The notes beneath the pieces are model-generated. The model was not told where the DNA came from. It did not search any database and saw nothing but the letters and a program-made list of their open reading frames with translations. Shown one piece after another: positions 22,586 through 34,700 of a DNA stretch of 64,000 bases; positions within the stretch are counted from its first letter, which is position 1; the number at the start of each line of letters is the position of its first letter. The DNA is from Prosapia bicincta (lineage: Eukaryota; Arthropoda; Insecta; Hemiptera; Cercopidae): the NCBI GenBank assembly GCA_036971475.1, contig JBAIZL010000002.1:328270145-328334144 (forward strand), written 5' to 3'. Position numbers and translations under genes: made by a program.

Positions 22586-23465
22586 AGATTAAAACTGAAG
22601 TGCTTTCATTTTAACCAATTTTTGTTAAAACAAAAAATATTCCATGTGCACAAAAAAGTTGAAACTTACGTGTATACAATTATTACTGCGGGTGAATTCA
22701 TTTTAATTTTGGGAGCTACTGAACATTTGCCAGTATGTAATGTTATTTTCATGCAAGTCTTGTAAACACATGACCATTGAGGCCATAATAAGCATTGCCT
22801 AGTTCATGTTAAATAACTTTCAAGCATGAAGGAGCTAGATGCCAATAATGTTGTTTATTGGCAGCAGTTTGTCATCAATACAACAAACATACACACTTAA
22901 CATACATTACATTCTAGAAGCAAGTGTCTCACTAGCATAGGTAAGCAAAGCCTTTATAAAATAATCCTGCTTATGGAATCCATTATTTTCCCCTAAGAGA
23001 TATTGTTCAGTAGCAGGAGATTATATTATTCTTTCCGTATTTTTATCTTTACTCCACTTACCTTTCTTCTAATAATAATAATTATTATGAACTTGTGAGC
23101 CTACATAATTTAGGCGAACTTTTATATAGGCTAATCTAGTCTAGGCTTAATTATATTGTTTGTGTATTCATAAGTATCGTTATTTTTCTCAAGGACTAAT
23201 AGTTGTCTAGAGATATTACTATAAATTACACATGGAAATTTACCTAACTTCTTGATTTTCTCTTATATCTCTTCTTCCATCTTTGTTAACATCAGCTCTA
23301 AAGCCAGTTTCCCAATTATGATACTTTTCATTAAAATATTTGACTTAATATTTTTGTAAGTATTTTTTTTTTGAAATTTTTAGTTTTCCCTTCCTTCAAT
23401 TATCTTTTCCATTTATTTTTCCTGTTTTTTTTTTTACTTTAACTGTTTTTAGACAGATATAACGA
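22586..23465. other. 5' flank of copy A
   Basis: No second gene. The upstream exon and promoter of copy A should lie here, but I cannot locate them with confidence. Confidence 0.4.
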
Positions 23466-23640
23466 TATAATATTTTAAATAATAAACCCAATAACCACAA
23501 AATAAATTTATTTATTCACTTGATGTACATTTCAGTTACAAGGTAACCATCTTCAGAAGTACTGAACAAAAAATTAATTTAATTTAAAACATAACATATA
23601 TAGCAAAAAAAATATTGAGGTTATAAATTTATTCTTATTT
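23466..23640 (-). mobile_element. Relic with hammerhead-like motif
   Basis: On the minus strand 23522-23556 reads CTGAAGA, T, a GGTTAC/GTAACT hairpin, GAAA, TGTACA, TC. It belongs to the same small repeat family as 29485-29518 and 40114-40150. No coding content. Confidence 0.5.
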
Positions 23641-23754
23641 TGTCTTCAACATAGACCACAGTTGCTCAAGAAATTATTATAGATATAATGATGTTTAGGC
23701 AGGATGGATATTGTTATTTAACTACTGGGTACTAACTAAAAACACTTGTAAATT

Positions 23755-24725
23755 GTTACACTTGCTTGTAGTAGCACTTACTTTATTATACTTTTTTGTA
23801 ATAACTTGGTAAAAAACCGCTACTTACTGATTTATTCAGCAGACACGTTTTACCCTAGGTCAGCACATTATTCAATTCTGTGAATTACTGACAAGACTGT
23901 GTGTTGTGTTGGTATGAATCTGTGGTGTATTTCTGTTCTGTGGTGTATTATTGTTCATAAAGTAGTTGTTAATTATGTGCTCAAATAGAGTATTTGATTG
24001 TGAGGGTGTTTTGTAATTTAGAATGTGTTGTAGATAGTATTTATGGTGTTTGTAATTTTCTCGTAATTTTCTACTGTGTAAAGTTTGTTGCTTTTTTGGA
24101 TGTATTGTAGAGTTTTTAGATTGTTGTCTATGTTAGTCTGTGAGTGTAGTGTGTTTTGTATGTGTATGGCAAAATTTGATTTGGGTTGTGTCATTTTTAT
24201 CTGTTTTACATGTTTGTTGTATCCTGTGGTAAATGCTCTCCCTGTTTGTCCTATGTAAAAGCTGGGACAGTTGTTGCATGTAATCTTGTATACGACTGCC
24301 CTGTTGTGTTTATCCTGGTGTGTTTTTGAATTGTGTAGGTGTTTTTTAATTGTGTTGGATGTTGTAAATGTTACTTTGTATTTGAGTTTGCAGAACAAGG
24401 AAGCTATTTTTGTGATATGCTTGTGTTTGTGTGTTATCGGGTTTTTCTTGTGCTATGTGTGCGTTGTTTTTTGCGTATTATGTTAGACAACATCATTGAT
24501 AGACATCAAGGTGTGTTTGTATCCGTTTTTATAGTCTATGTGTTTTATTGTGTTTAGTTTGTTTATTTTGTCTTAATTGTTCATGGGTATGTTGGTTAGT
24601 CTGTGTATCATGGAGTAAAAAGCAGGATGTTTGTGTTGTGTGGGGTGATTGGACGTGTTGTGTATAACTCTGTCAGTGGTGATGGGTTTTCTGTATATAC
24701 ATAACAGCAACATACGACAGATAAA
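23755..24725 (-). pseudogene. Penelope-like family C, RT thumb to GIY-YIG
   Basis: The 3' terminal repeat is at 23790-23900. The GIY-YIG region at 24398-24018 encodes VVYKITCNNCPSFYIGQTGR, with FTTGYNKH where FTTRYNKH is usual, so the conserved Arg is Gly. Upstream (about 24720-24400) the reverse transcriptase thumb reads IYRKPITTDRVIH, then SMIHRLTNIPMNN and KNGYKH, with several stops. A plus-strand copy of the same family begins immediately to the right, so the two face head to head. Confidence 0.75.
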
Positions 24726-25615
24726 TACCTTCCACAATTACATAAACAAATTACAGAAAACTTCACACTAGAAATAGAACAACAGAACAAAATCAACTTC
24801 TTAGACCTAAATATTAGATCAAAATATACAGGAAACCCACCACCACTGTAAGAGTGAAAAATGGATACAAACACACTTTGATAGACAACATAATGAGCAA
24901 AAAACAACGCACACATAACACAACAAAAAAACAATAACACACAAACACAAAAATATCACAACACATCACAAAAAATAGTTTCCTTGTTCCGTAAACTTAA
25001 ATACAAAGTAGCATTCACAACATCCAACATAATTAAAAAACACCTACACAATTCAAAAACATGCCAGGATAAACACGACAGGGCAGGCATATACAAGATT
25101 ACATGCAACAACTGTTCCAGCTTTTACATAGGACAAACAGAGAGAACATTTACCACAAGATACAACGAACTTGTAAAACAGATAAAAAAAGACACAATCC
25201 AGTTCGCCATAGACATACAAAACACACTTCACTCACAGACTAACATAGAGACCAATCTAAAAATCCTACACTACATCAGTAAAAGCCATAAACGTAACAC
25301 AATAGAAAACTATGAGATATATTAAAAGCATAAATACTATCCACAACACATTCTAAATGACAAAACACACTCCCAATCAAATACTATATTTGAGCTCATA
25401 ATTAACAACTACTGTATGATCAATAACACACCACAGAACAGAAATACACCTCAGACTCACTCCAACACAACACACCTGAGCAACAGCCTTGTCAGTGGCT
25501 CACAGCATTGAATAATGCACTGACCTAGTGTGAAACGTGTCTGCTGAATAAATCAGTAAGTAGTGGATTTTTGCCAAGTTAATACAATAAAGTGTAATTT
25601 ATACAAAAACCTCTA
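24726..25615 (+). pseudogene. Penelope-like family C, second copy, head to head with the first
   Basis: The segment 24763-24840 encodes FTLEIEQQNKINFLDLNIR, the end of the polymerase palm. A deletion then leads to the linker and GIY-YIG at 24984-25325 (FRKLKYKVAFTT, AGIYKITCNNCSSFYIGQTE, FTTRYNE). The usual GR after QT is ER. The frame ends at 25325, where IYKKHKY-like sequence would continue. The 3' terminus (25495-25615) has a motif at 25508-25541 with a GCAC/GTGT hairpin, GAAA, CGTG, TC. Confidence 0.75.
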
Positions 25616-25624
25616 GATGTACAA

Positions 25625-25915
25625 CACAGAAACTGCAAACTTACTTTATGTTGTTGAGGACGGAAGTTTCGGGAGATGTGGCCTATTGTCAACTCAGACC
25701 ATCAAAATACACTCACACCCTCACCATAATATTCCACCCTAACCTACAAAAACCTTGAGATCAGTTACAGGTCTGAGTTGACAATGGGACACATCTCCTG
25801 AAACGGTCGTCCTCTACAATATAAAGTAAAAGTTACTATGTAGGCAAGTCTAACAATTTACAAGTGTTTTAGTTAAAAACTAGTAGCTTATGTGAAGATA
25901 GAATCATCAAATACT
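25625..25915. mobile_element. Penelope-like family A, inverted pair of 3' ends
   Basis: A minus-strand terminal repeat (25625-25690) faces a plus-strand one (25735-25915), with about 45 bases of family A tail between them. No nuclease remains. It sits directly beside the family C copy at 24726-25615. Confidence 0.7.
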
Positions 25916-26089
25916 GGGTTCTAATTCTGGTATTTTATTTATTTCTAAAATTACTTTCATTGTTAACATAACTATTGTAACCATGAGTCTAAAATATAAA
26001 ATGAAACATTTATAATACTTTTTTAGGAATAATAATGGAATACATTAAAAGCAAGTAATATGAAATTCTGTTTTTAAAAAGCCGATTCA

Positions 26090-26960
26090 AACTTAAATTA
26101 ATGAAGAAAAATTCTATTTTATTTTGATTTTATAATTACAATTAATATAAATATGTATATATGTCAGAATAACAATATTATGTGGTAAAATAGAAAGCAA
26201 ATTTCCTTGTAATGTTTCATTTTCCTTTCTATGTATGGTGTTGGACTATTGTTTTTGGTGTGTAACTATTTATACACTTTCTTTTTTTTGTCATTTGCAT
26301 TGTGTTGTAGTTTATTTTTGCTTTCCCATCACATTGTCCGTTTCTGATGTAAGGTTCAATACCCATAATCCAGATTGTATGTTTATTTTATTTTTTATAT
26401 TCATTTTTACTCCCAGAGAATTATTTATGATACTGTGTGGTAACCATAGCAACAATTTAAGGTTGTACAATGGAAGCTTTTGACAAAAACCAGAGGGAGG
26501 CAACAAAAATATTCATATACATCTTTGAGAAGTACATTACTAGCTATGGGAAAGTTGGGAAACCAAATTCCCATATAACTTAAATATTCAATAAATATTT
26601 GGAAAAACTCTAATAACAACATTTGCCGTCCACTATAGGTTTAAAAAATGTATTTGAACTTGATTGGATCAATAAATATGATTGGATTTTATTAGCGATT
26701 AAAAATGTGTACAAGATATATATTAGGACAGTGCGAGCTAATAGAAGGAATTGAAAAAGACTTTTTCTTTTATCTCTCAGCAAAAAGAATAATTTTTAAT
26801 GAGTGTTCTAAGTTTTATTTACAATTAATTTAATTGATTGAATCAGCACTTCACACTTAATGTCCTGATATACCAAAAGAGCTGAAAGGCAAGATTAAAA
26901 AAGTAGAAATAATTTTTTTTTCTTCTGTAGAAACAATTTTTGGGTTTTACATTTTGAGAA
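26090..26960. repeat. Third copy of part of the segmental duplication
   Basis: 26130-26380 pairs with 16080-16330, and 26379-26760 pairs with about 57040-57480 (shared ATTCAATAAATATTTG and TGTACAAGATATATAT stretches). No gene. Its location upstream of copy A suggests that these blocks were duplicated together with the NAXD-like genes. Confidence 0.6.
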
Positions 26961-26964
26961 TTTG

Positions 26965-27140
26965 AATAAATATGTTCAATTTGATTGGCAAAAAATCACT
27001 ACTACTGATACTTCTTAACAGATTTGTTTTGCAGTTGGTTAGTGCATTATTCAAAGAACTCACCAAGTGCAACATGAGTTTGCTGAAAAATATCACTAAG
27101 TAGTGGTTTTTTACAAAGCAAATTGAAAATATGTGATCAA
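26965..27140. mobile_element. Penelope-like family C, decayed inverted pair of termini
   Basis: The ends (GGCAAAAAATCACTACTACT on the left, CACTAAGTAGTGGTTTTTTA on the right) are family C termini in opposite orientation, with a decayed middle. Confidence 0.55.
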
Positions 27141-27249
27141 ACAAATTTTGTCTTGGTGAGTTTTTCTTAAAAATTTACTTTAGTTCAAAAAGTCTTCAAT
27201 GAGTTTAATTTAAATATTAATGCTTTGCCAGTCATCTTGAATAATTTAT

Positions 27250-27775
27250 TCGTGCCCCAGTTTTTACATAGGCCAGACAGGGGGGTCATTCTACACAGGT
27301 TACCAAGAACATATAAAAGCACTAAAAAACAATAACTACCAATCAAACTTCGCCGATCATCTCAACTCCACAAAACATGACTACATAGACATAACATCTA
27401 ACCTACAAATTCTTCATAAACAACACAGAAATAACCAACGTTACACAACCGAACAATATGAAATATACAGGCACTTCAAACTACACCCTACACACATACT
27501 CAATACACAATTACATTACAACTCACACGCACTTTTTGACATCATAACTCCTAATACACACAAAATACACCCACACCACCAAAATATTCCACCCCCACCC
27601 TAACCTACGTAAATCTTGAGATCAGTTATGATCTGAGTTGACAAAGGGACACATCTCCCGAAATGGCCGTCCTCAACAAGCAAAGTAAGTGCTACTATAG
27701 GCAAGTTTAAAACATTTAAAAGTGTTTAGTGATTACTAGTAGGTCGCGTAAAGATGGAATCAACAAATGTTAATA
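27250..27775 (+). pseudogene. Penelope-like family A, GIY-YIG fragment and 3' end
   Basis: An open frame without ATG (27252-27603) encodes CPSFYIGQTGGSFYTGYQEH and the complete family A tail ending in PPPP. Two conserved Arg positions (QTGR and YTRY in other copies) are Gly, so nuclease activity is unlikely. It starts abruptly inside the domain, a 5' truncation. The 3' terminus follows intact to 27775, with a hammerhead-like motif near 27638-27675. Confidence 0.8.
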
Positions 27776-27860
27776 ATTTATTTTTATATGACACATATTT
27801 TTAATATCCAAGTATAAAAACATTCTTCAAATAAAAAAAAAATTGTTGTAGTTAGCTGTA

Positions 27861-27930
27861 CTGTGTGTGTTTATGTGTGTGTGTGTGTGTTTGTGTTTGT
27901 GTGAGTGTGTGTGTTTGTGTGTGTGTGTTT

Positions 27931-27981
<51 letters not shown>

Positions 27982-28012
27982 TGTGTGTGTGTGTGTTTGT
28001 GTGTGTATGTGT

Positions 28013-28070
<58 letters not shown>
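27861..28070. repeat. (GT)n microsatellite, about 210 bp
   Basis: GT dinucleotides with TT, GA and TA interruptions. The 103-codon minus-strand frame over it is a Thr-His repeat artefact. Confidence 0.97.
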
Positions 28071-28073
<3 letters not shown>

Positions 28074-29220
28074 TAAGTTGTTTATATTTGTTCATTTCAG
28101 ATTTTAAAAGGCAGTATATCTGGTAACTTTTATTTATGACTATTCTAGAGAAAATTTGCTGACTAAAAAATAGGAATATCACAAAAGATTTTCTATTAAC
28201 AAGATACTAAGACAAAAAATCTTCTGTTCAGTTTTTCAAATTCACTTGTTCAGTTCTTTTTCTGCATTTTATTAAGTTGTTTCAAAAGGAATAATTTCGT
28301 GTCTTATGAAGATATTGTAATGCAACAGATTCAAAGAAACCCAGAGCTTAGTGCTAGATGAAAACAAATGACATTGCTTTACCTCAGAATACAGTATGGT
28401 GAATACTTCTATATGTTCTTTTAAAAATTTACTACCTGGTGATATGCACTGTGTCTAAATTGTTTTGGTCATGTTCCTGATACTTTTTTTATGAACACAA
28501 AATTTTTTTTGTAATTAATTTTTTTATTTACTTTTATTAACGTCCATTTTCTCATAGTTAAATTTTCTGTTTTATTTAAAACACTTATTAACACAATAAG
28601 TTTCCATTCTATCACAGATTTCTGATAAACCATCCAGCTGTAATCTGCTTAACCTACTTTTTCAGCTCAGAAAACAAAATACACAATTTCTTATGCTTCT
28701 TCAGAAAACACACCAAATATTTCAGGGGTATCTTATTTCAAGGGGAAACTTAATCTGGACAAAATCTTTCACAAGCTCAGAAAGTATTTAACTTATAAAC
28801 AAAATATTTGTAAACCCATGTGTAAATGACCTTTTTTCTTAGATTTAGTGTAAGAATTAGCTCTCAAAGTTTTCGCATATCTTTTTAAACCAGCTTGCAT
28901 TAAAAAAAAATGGAAGTAATTATTCTTTCAGCTATTTCTATCTTGTAGATTTTAGATATAAAGCCAAATATTCCTGCAACTCTCTATTTACAAACACATT
29001 TATTAAACAAAAAGCTTATTATACTGTAGTAAACATGGAAAAATTAAAACTAACAAAACATTTGAATAATACCCAAGAAAATTCTTTACAAAACAAATTA
29101 ACCCAATTAAAATAAAAAGTACTTGTACTACATACACGAACTTAGTGTTTTACAAACTTCGAGTTATATCTTAAAAGGTATATAATACTCAATAAACTCT
29201 AACCTCAAATATTTTTATCC
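28071..29220. other. Intergenic DNA, no feature seen
   Basis: No gene, tandem repeat or terminal repeat recognised. Confidence 0.4.
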
Positions 29221-29221
29221 A

Positions 29222-29425
29222 TCTTCGCATGAGCTACTAGTTTTTAACTAAAATCACTTGTAAATTGTTATACTTGCCTATACTGTATATTGTTGAGGAC
29301 GACCTTTTTGGTAGTTACGGTCTGAGTTGACAATGGGACACATCTTCCAAAACAGCCGTCCTCAACTATAAGTGTGCTACTATAGGCAAGTGTAACAATT
29401 TAAAAGTGTTTTTAGTTAAAAATAT
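29222..29425. mobile_element. Penelope-like family A, inverted pair of 3' ends
   Basis: Two family A termini in opposite orientation are joined with only a few bases between them (29222-29310 and 29310-29425). Their inner parts are shortened, so the pair forms a compact foldback. No coding interior. Confidence 0.7.
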
Positions 29426-29540
29426 ATTACTTTAACTTAATGTTCATTTCAACTACCAAGCAATCAATTTTGGTTTTTATGCTTCTGAGGATGGTTACTT
29501 GTTAACCGAAATGAAATTGGGTTAAAGTAAAACATTTGAG
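29426..29540 (+). mobile_element. Small hairpin repeat with hammerhead-like motif
   Basis: Inverted arms (29428-29470 and 29490-29535) flank the motif at 29485-29518: CTGAGGA, T, GGTTAC/GTTAACC hairpin, GAAA, TGAAAT. The right arm and beyond are shared with 40114-40180, beside copy C, so it predates the B/C duplication. Confidence 0.55.
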
Positions 29541-29709
29541 GTTAGAGGTTTTTGAGTATTATTTATTATTATTTAACGATAGCTTATTCGAAATAAATAG
29601 AGATATTCAAAGTTGTTTGTTATTATGACAATTTAATAATGCTTACCACGGATTAGGGCAAGGCAATAAAAACGGTTTAAGAAACAAAATTTTAATAGTT
29701 TTAAGAAGT

Positions 29710-30840
29710 TTATATATTAGGCACAGTTTTACTATGGAACACCATTTGATATGCTTTATGTATGTTGTTCAACACATCAGTTGTGATCATACTACGACCT
29801 TTCTCTTTAAATGCTAATTTATTTGCCAACTTTATGACTGTACTTGCTGAAAATGCGGCAACCAATTCTGGTGACATTTCTCCAAACTCTTCAAAATATA
29901 CTTTATAAATCCAAGATGCAAACACTCCCAAACACCCTGAAAGCAAATCTCCTTGCCCAGTAGTTCTCCGCGGGGAACTTTCCGCTAAATTCTTTATAAT
30001 TACATCGTGGTGTGCCAGCCTATCTCTTCTACCCTTCAATATAATCAAAACATCACGTTCAAAATTTTCTGCTAATGTTATTAAATGTTTTTTTGGTTTT
30101 ACTTCCTTCCTGTCGACACCAAATGTATGTGCTGTAAATTTAATAAATTCTTTTTTGTTTGGTGTTAGGTAAATTTGACCTGGATATTTGTCTATTAGGT
30201 CGTACTGATTGTACAGTACGATAAATGCATCAGCATCAACTACAAGAGGTACTGGATCTGTCCATTCCTCAGCTTTATATTTTATAATTTTTATTATATT
30301 TTTTTGTATTCTTTTACTTGGTTGGCCTAAACCAGGTCCAATGATCAGAATGTTTACTAATTTCAGCCACGGTAGCATACAGTCTATTGAATCTTCCAAA
30401 TCTAGACAAGGATGTACCATTATTTCTGGGCTGTATGCTTTTATTGCAGTTGCTGCACTTTTAGGACAAAATATATATGCCATATCTGCACCGGTGCGTA
30501 AGGCAGCCATAGCAGCTAAGTACGGAGACCCTGAATTTTCCTTTGAGCCACCTACTACTGCCACTCGCCCCAAAAATCCTTTTTCATTCTCATTAGTTAC
30601 ATTGGGTATGAAGTATTTCATTGCGTTAATTATAGTTTGATTCAATTTAACGTTGAGAGTTATTGGCTTTCTTGTTATAGGATATAGGTCTTCACCTTCC
30701 AATACATCACTGTCCGAAGATTCGCTTTCAATTAACTGACCACCACTCCAAAGTCTATCACTTTCTTCTGAGTCTCCATCTGTTACTGGCAAGTTTTGGA
30801 CGATATGGAAAATTATAAATATTATAAAGGCTGTGTACAT
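29710..30840 (-). CDS. Naxd-like: Secreted NAD(P)H-hydrate dehydratase-like protein (NAXD family), copy B
   Basis: The 376-residue protein starts at the ATG at 30840; an upstream in-frame GTG at 30846 is not needed. Order of parts: hydrophobic signal-like segment (about 1-18, probable cleavage near LPVTDG), an acidic Ser/Asp/Glu-rich linker (about 20-58), then the dehydratase domain. Motifs are VVGGS (95-99), AALRTGAD, IGPGLG (167-172), DADA (202-205), LTPNKKEF (225-232), LKG (268-270) and GQGD (295-298) with the catalytic Asp. Sequons NQT and NVT lie near 67 and 80. All family motifs look intact, so ATP-dependent repair of NADHX/NADPHX is plausible, but the compartment would be secretory or extracellular, which is unusual. 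It is very similar to copy C, including the flanks, so the duplication is recent. A splice acceptor lies 13 nt upstream. Confidence 0.92.
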   Translation of the reverse strand: MYTAFIIFIIFHIVQNLPVTDGDSEESDRLWSGGQLIESESSDSDVLEGEDLYPITRKPITLNVKLNQTIINAMKYFIPNVTNENEKGFLGRVAVVGGSKENSGSPYLAAMAALRTGADMAYIFCPKSAATAIKAYSPEIMVHPCLDLEDSIDCMLPWLKLVNILIIGPGLGQPSKRIQKNIIKIIKYKAEEWTDPVPLVVDADAFIVLYNQYDLIDKYPGQIYLTPNKKEFIKFTAHTFGVDRKEVKPKKHLITLAENFERDVLIILKGRRDRLAHHDVIIKNLAESSPRRTTGQGDLLSGCLGVFASWIYKVYFEEFGEMSPELVAAFSASTVIKLANKLAFKEKGRSMITTDVLNNIHKAYQMVFHSKTVPNI

Positions 30841-30875
30841 ATCCACTATTTCTCTGGAAAAAATATGAAATATTT
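30841..30875 (-). promoter_or_regulatory. Predicted 3' splice site upstream of copy B
   Basis: On the minus strand a CATATTTTTTCCAG tract ends at 30854, and the exon starts at 30853, 13 nt before the ATG. Position and sequence match copies A and C, which points to a 5' UTR intron. Confidence 0.65.
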
Positions 30876-31705
30876 AATTACCTGTTATTCGACTTATGAT
30901 ATTAGACATATATAGGTTTTTAATTTTTAAATGATTTCCCCCACGTGGTAAGTCTTACTTTTATGAGTATCAATGTAGCGGAAAATATTGTGCCTCTAAA
31001 CACAATGCATTAAATAACTTGCATTATTTCATAAGGTATTTCATCAAGGACACTGCCACTGCTTCATAAAAAAATATAAATTCATTAAAAATTGAATTAT
31101 TATAAAAGTTTTATGTTACCTTTTTTTAATTTTTTTTTTTTGATAATAGTAAATAGTATAAACATAACATCAGATATACAGAAACTAATAGTTTGCTCAT
31201 TTTTCCCGGTGAATAACTTTATACACTCATTAATTCCTTCTCTTTTCTCTCCACGTAAAACATTGAAAATTAAATGCCGTCTAAAAAACTTTCACATTAA
31301 AATATACTTGAAATATACTTCAGATTCAATTTTAAATACACCAAGTATAAACCCCATCTTTTGAAAAATAGCATTGTAAAAATACAGTCGTACAACTATC
31401 ATTTGTAAGTAATTTCTTACGTTGACCACTCCCCATTCCAAAACAAATAACTACAGAACAGGTTATTTCTCCTGTACGACAGTAGAAATCTTTATATTTT
31501 GGTAAATATTATGGCTTTTTCATCTTTTATTATTATGGTAGCTGGTACAAAGGCAATCGTTAAGAAACATTCTTTAAATAAATATTAAAAAAAAAACACT
31601 TTGAAAACAAACACCAATAACATTCCATAATCATTCTTTTAGAATAGTCTATTTGACTGTCACCATCATAAAGTTTGTTTGATCTTAAATGAATAGGAAC
31701 ATTTA
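30876..31705. repeat. Spacer upstream of copy B, paralogous to 41480-41850
   Basis: 30876-31090 aligns with 41480-41700 upstream of copy C, including GACACTGCCACTGCTTCATA. The homology fades at about 31150. No gene seen. Confidence 0.6.
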
Positions 31706-31707
31706 TA

Positions 31708-34700
31708 ACCGGTAACATATTGTCATAAGGTTGTGAATAGCATGCAAGGATTGACTATGATGACCACTCATTCTAATGGAGAAAACGTTGCCATGTGTTT
31801 TCATTTTTCTACAGATATATATGTTGTCATTCTCATAAGGTTGTGAATAACATGCAAGGTTTGACTATGATAGCCACTCATTCTAATGGAGAGAATGTTG
31901 GCATGTGTTTTCATTTTGCCACAGTAACATGTTGTCACTGTCATAAGGTTGCGAATAGCATGCAAAGGTCGACTAGGATGGCCACTCATCCTAAAGCAGA
32001 AAATATTGGCATGTGTTTTCATTTTGTACAGGTAAAAAGTTGTCACTGTCATAAGGTTGTGCTAGCAAAGTTTTACTAGGATGGCCACTTATTCTAATGG
32101 AGAGAATGTTGGCACGTGTTTTTATTTTGCTACAGGTAACATGTTGTCATTCTCATGAGGTTGTGAATAACAAGCCAAGTTTGACTATGATATCCCACTC
32201 ATTCTAATGGAGAGAATTTTGGCATGTGTTTTCACTTTGCTACAGGTAACATGTTGTCATTGTCATGAGGTTGTGAATAGCATGCAAGGTTTGACTATGA
32301 TGGCCACTCATTCTAAATGAGAGAATGTTGGCATGTGTTTTCATTTTGCTACAGGTAACATGTTGTCACTGTCATAAGGTTGTGAATAGCATGCAAAGTT
32401 TGACTAGGATGGCCACTCAATCTTAATGTTGGCAGATAATGTTGGCATGTCTTTTCATTTTGCTACAAAAAACATGTTGTTATTGTCATAAGTTTTAAAT
32501 AGCGAGCAAGGTTTGACTAGGATTGCCACTCGTTCTAAATAAGTGAATTTTACATGTGTTTTCATTCCGCTACAGGTAACATGTTGTCATTGTTATAAGG
32601 GTGTGAATAACATGCTTGGTTTGACTATGATGCCCACTCATTCTAATGGAGAGAATGTTGGCATGTGTTTTAATTTTGCTACAGGTAACAAGTTGTCACT
32701 GTCATAAGGTTGTAAATAGCATGCAACGTTTGTCTAGGATGGCCACTCATTCTAAAGCAGAAAATGTTAGCATGTGTTTTCATTTTCCTACAGGTAACAT
32801 GTTGTCATTCTCATGAGGTTGTGAATAACAAGCCAAGTTTGACTATGATATCCCACTCATTCTAATGGAGAGAATTTTGGCATGTGTTTTCACTTTGCTA
32901 CAGGTAACATGTTGTCATAGTCATGAGGTTGTGAATAGCATGCAAGGTTTGACTATGATGGCCACTCATTCTAAATGAGGGAATGTTGGCATGTGTTTTC
33001 ATTTTGCAACAGGTAACAAGTTATTACTGTCATAATGTTGTGATTAGCATGCAAGGTTTGACTATATGGCCTATCATTCTAATGGAGAGAGCGTTGGCAT
33101 GTGTTTTCACTTTGCTACAGGTAACAAGTTGTCACTGTCATAAGGTTGAATAGCATTCAAGGATTGAATAGGATGGCCACTCATTCTAATGGAGAGAATG
33201 ATTGCATGTGTTTTCATTTTGCTATAGGTAACATGTTGTCATTGTCATGAAGTTGTGAATAAAATGCAAGGTTTGACTATGATGACCACTCATTCTAATG
33301 GAGATAATGTTGGCATGTGTTTTCCATTTTGCAACAGGTAACATGTTGTCACTGTCATAAGGGTGTGAATAGCATGTAAGGTTTGACTATGATGGCCACT
33401 CATTCTAATGGAGAGAATGTTGGCATGTGTTTTCCATTTTGCAACAGGTAACATGTTGTCATTGTCATAAGGTTGTGAATAACATGCAAGGTTTGACTAG
33501 GATGGCCACTCATTCTAAATGAGAGAATGTTGGCATGTGTTTTCATTTTGCTACAGGTAACAATTTGTCACTGTCATAAGGTTGTGAATAGCATGCAAAG
33601 TTTGACTAGGATGGCCACTCATTCTAAAGCAGAAAATGTTAGCATGTGTTTTCATTTTGCTACAGGTAACATCTTGTCATTCTCGTAAGGTTGTGATTAG
33701 CATGCAAGGATTGACTGGCATTGCCACTCATTCTAAAGCAGAAAATGTCGCCATGTGTTTTCATTTTGCTACAGGTAACATCTTGTCATTCTCGTAAGGT
33801 TATGATTAGCATGCAAGGATTGACTGGCATTGCCACTCATTCTAAAGCAGAAAATGTTGCCATGTGTTTTCATTTTGCTACAGGTAACATCTTGTCATTC
33901 TCGTAAGGTTATGTAGCATGCAAGGATTGACTGGCATTGCCACTCATTCTAAAGCAGAAAATGTTGCCATGTGTTTTCATTTTGCTACAGGTAACATGTT
34001 GTCATTGTCATAAGGTTATGATTAGCATGCAAGGATTGACTGGCATTGCCACTCATTCTAAATTAGAGAATGTTGGCATGTGTTTTCATTTTGCTACAGG
34101 TAACATCTTGTCATTCTCGTAAGGTTATGATTAGCATGCAAGGATTGACTGGCATTGCCACTCATTCTAAATGAGAGAATGTTGGCATGTGTTTTCATTT
34201 TGCTACAGGTAACATGTCATTGTCATAAGGTTATGATTAGCATGCAAGGATTGACTGGCATTGCCTCTCATTCTAAATTAGAGAATGTTGGCATATGTTT
34301 TCATTTTGCTACAGGTAATATGTTGTCATTCTCGTAAGGTTATGATTAGCATGCAAGGATTGACTGGCATTGCCACTCATTCTAAATGAGAGAATGTTGG
34401 CATGTGTTTTCACTTTGCTACAGGTAACATGTTGTCACTGTCATAAGGGTGTGAATAGCATGCAAGGTTTGACTATGATGGCCACTCATTCTAATGGAGA
34501 GAATGTTGGCATGTGTTTTCACTTTGCTACAGGTAACATGTTATCGTTGTCATGAGGTTGTGAATAGCATTCAAGGATTGACTAGGATGGCCATTCATTC
34601 TAATGGAGAGAATGTTGGCATGTGTTTTCATTTTGCTACAGGTACAAATTGTCACTGTCATAAGGTTGTAAATAGCATGCAAGGTTTGACTATGATGGCC

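Noticed and set aside
27871..28182. 103-codon Thr-His repeat frame
   Set aside because: Translation of the GT microsatellite.
30841..30846. Start of copy B at an upstream in-frame GTG (and likewise copy C at 41452)
   Set aside because: GTG is not a normal eukaryotic start. The ATG six bases downstream is used instead and still gives the complete signal-like segment.
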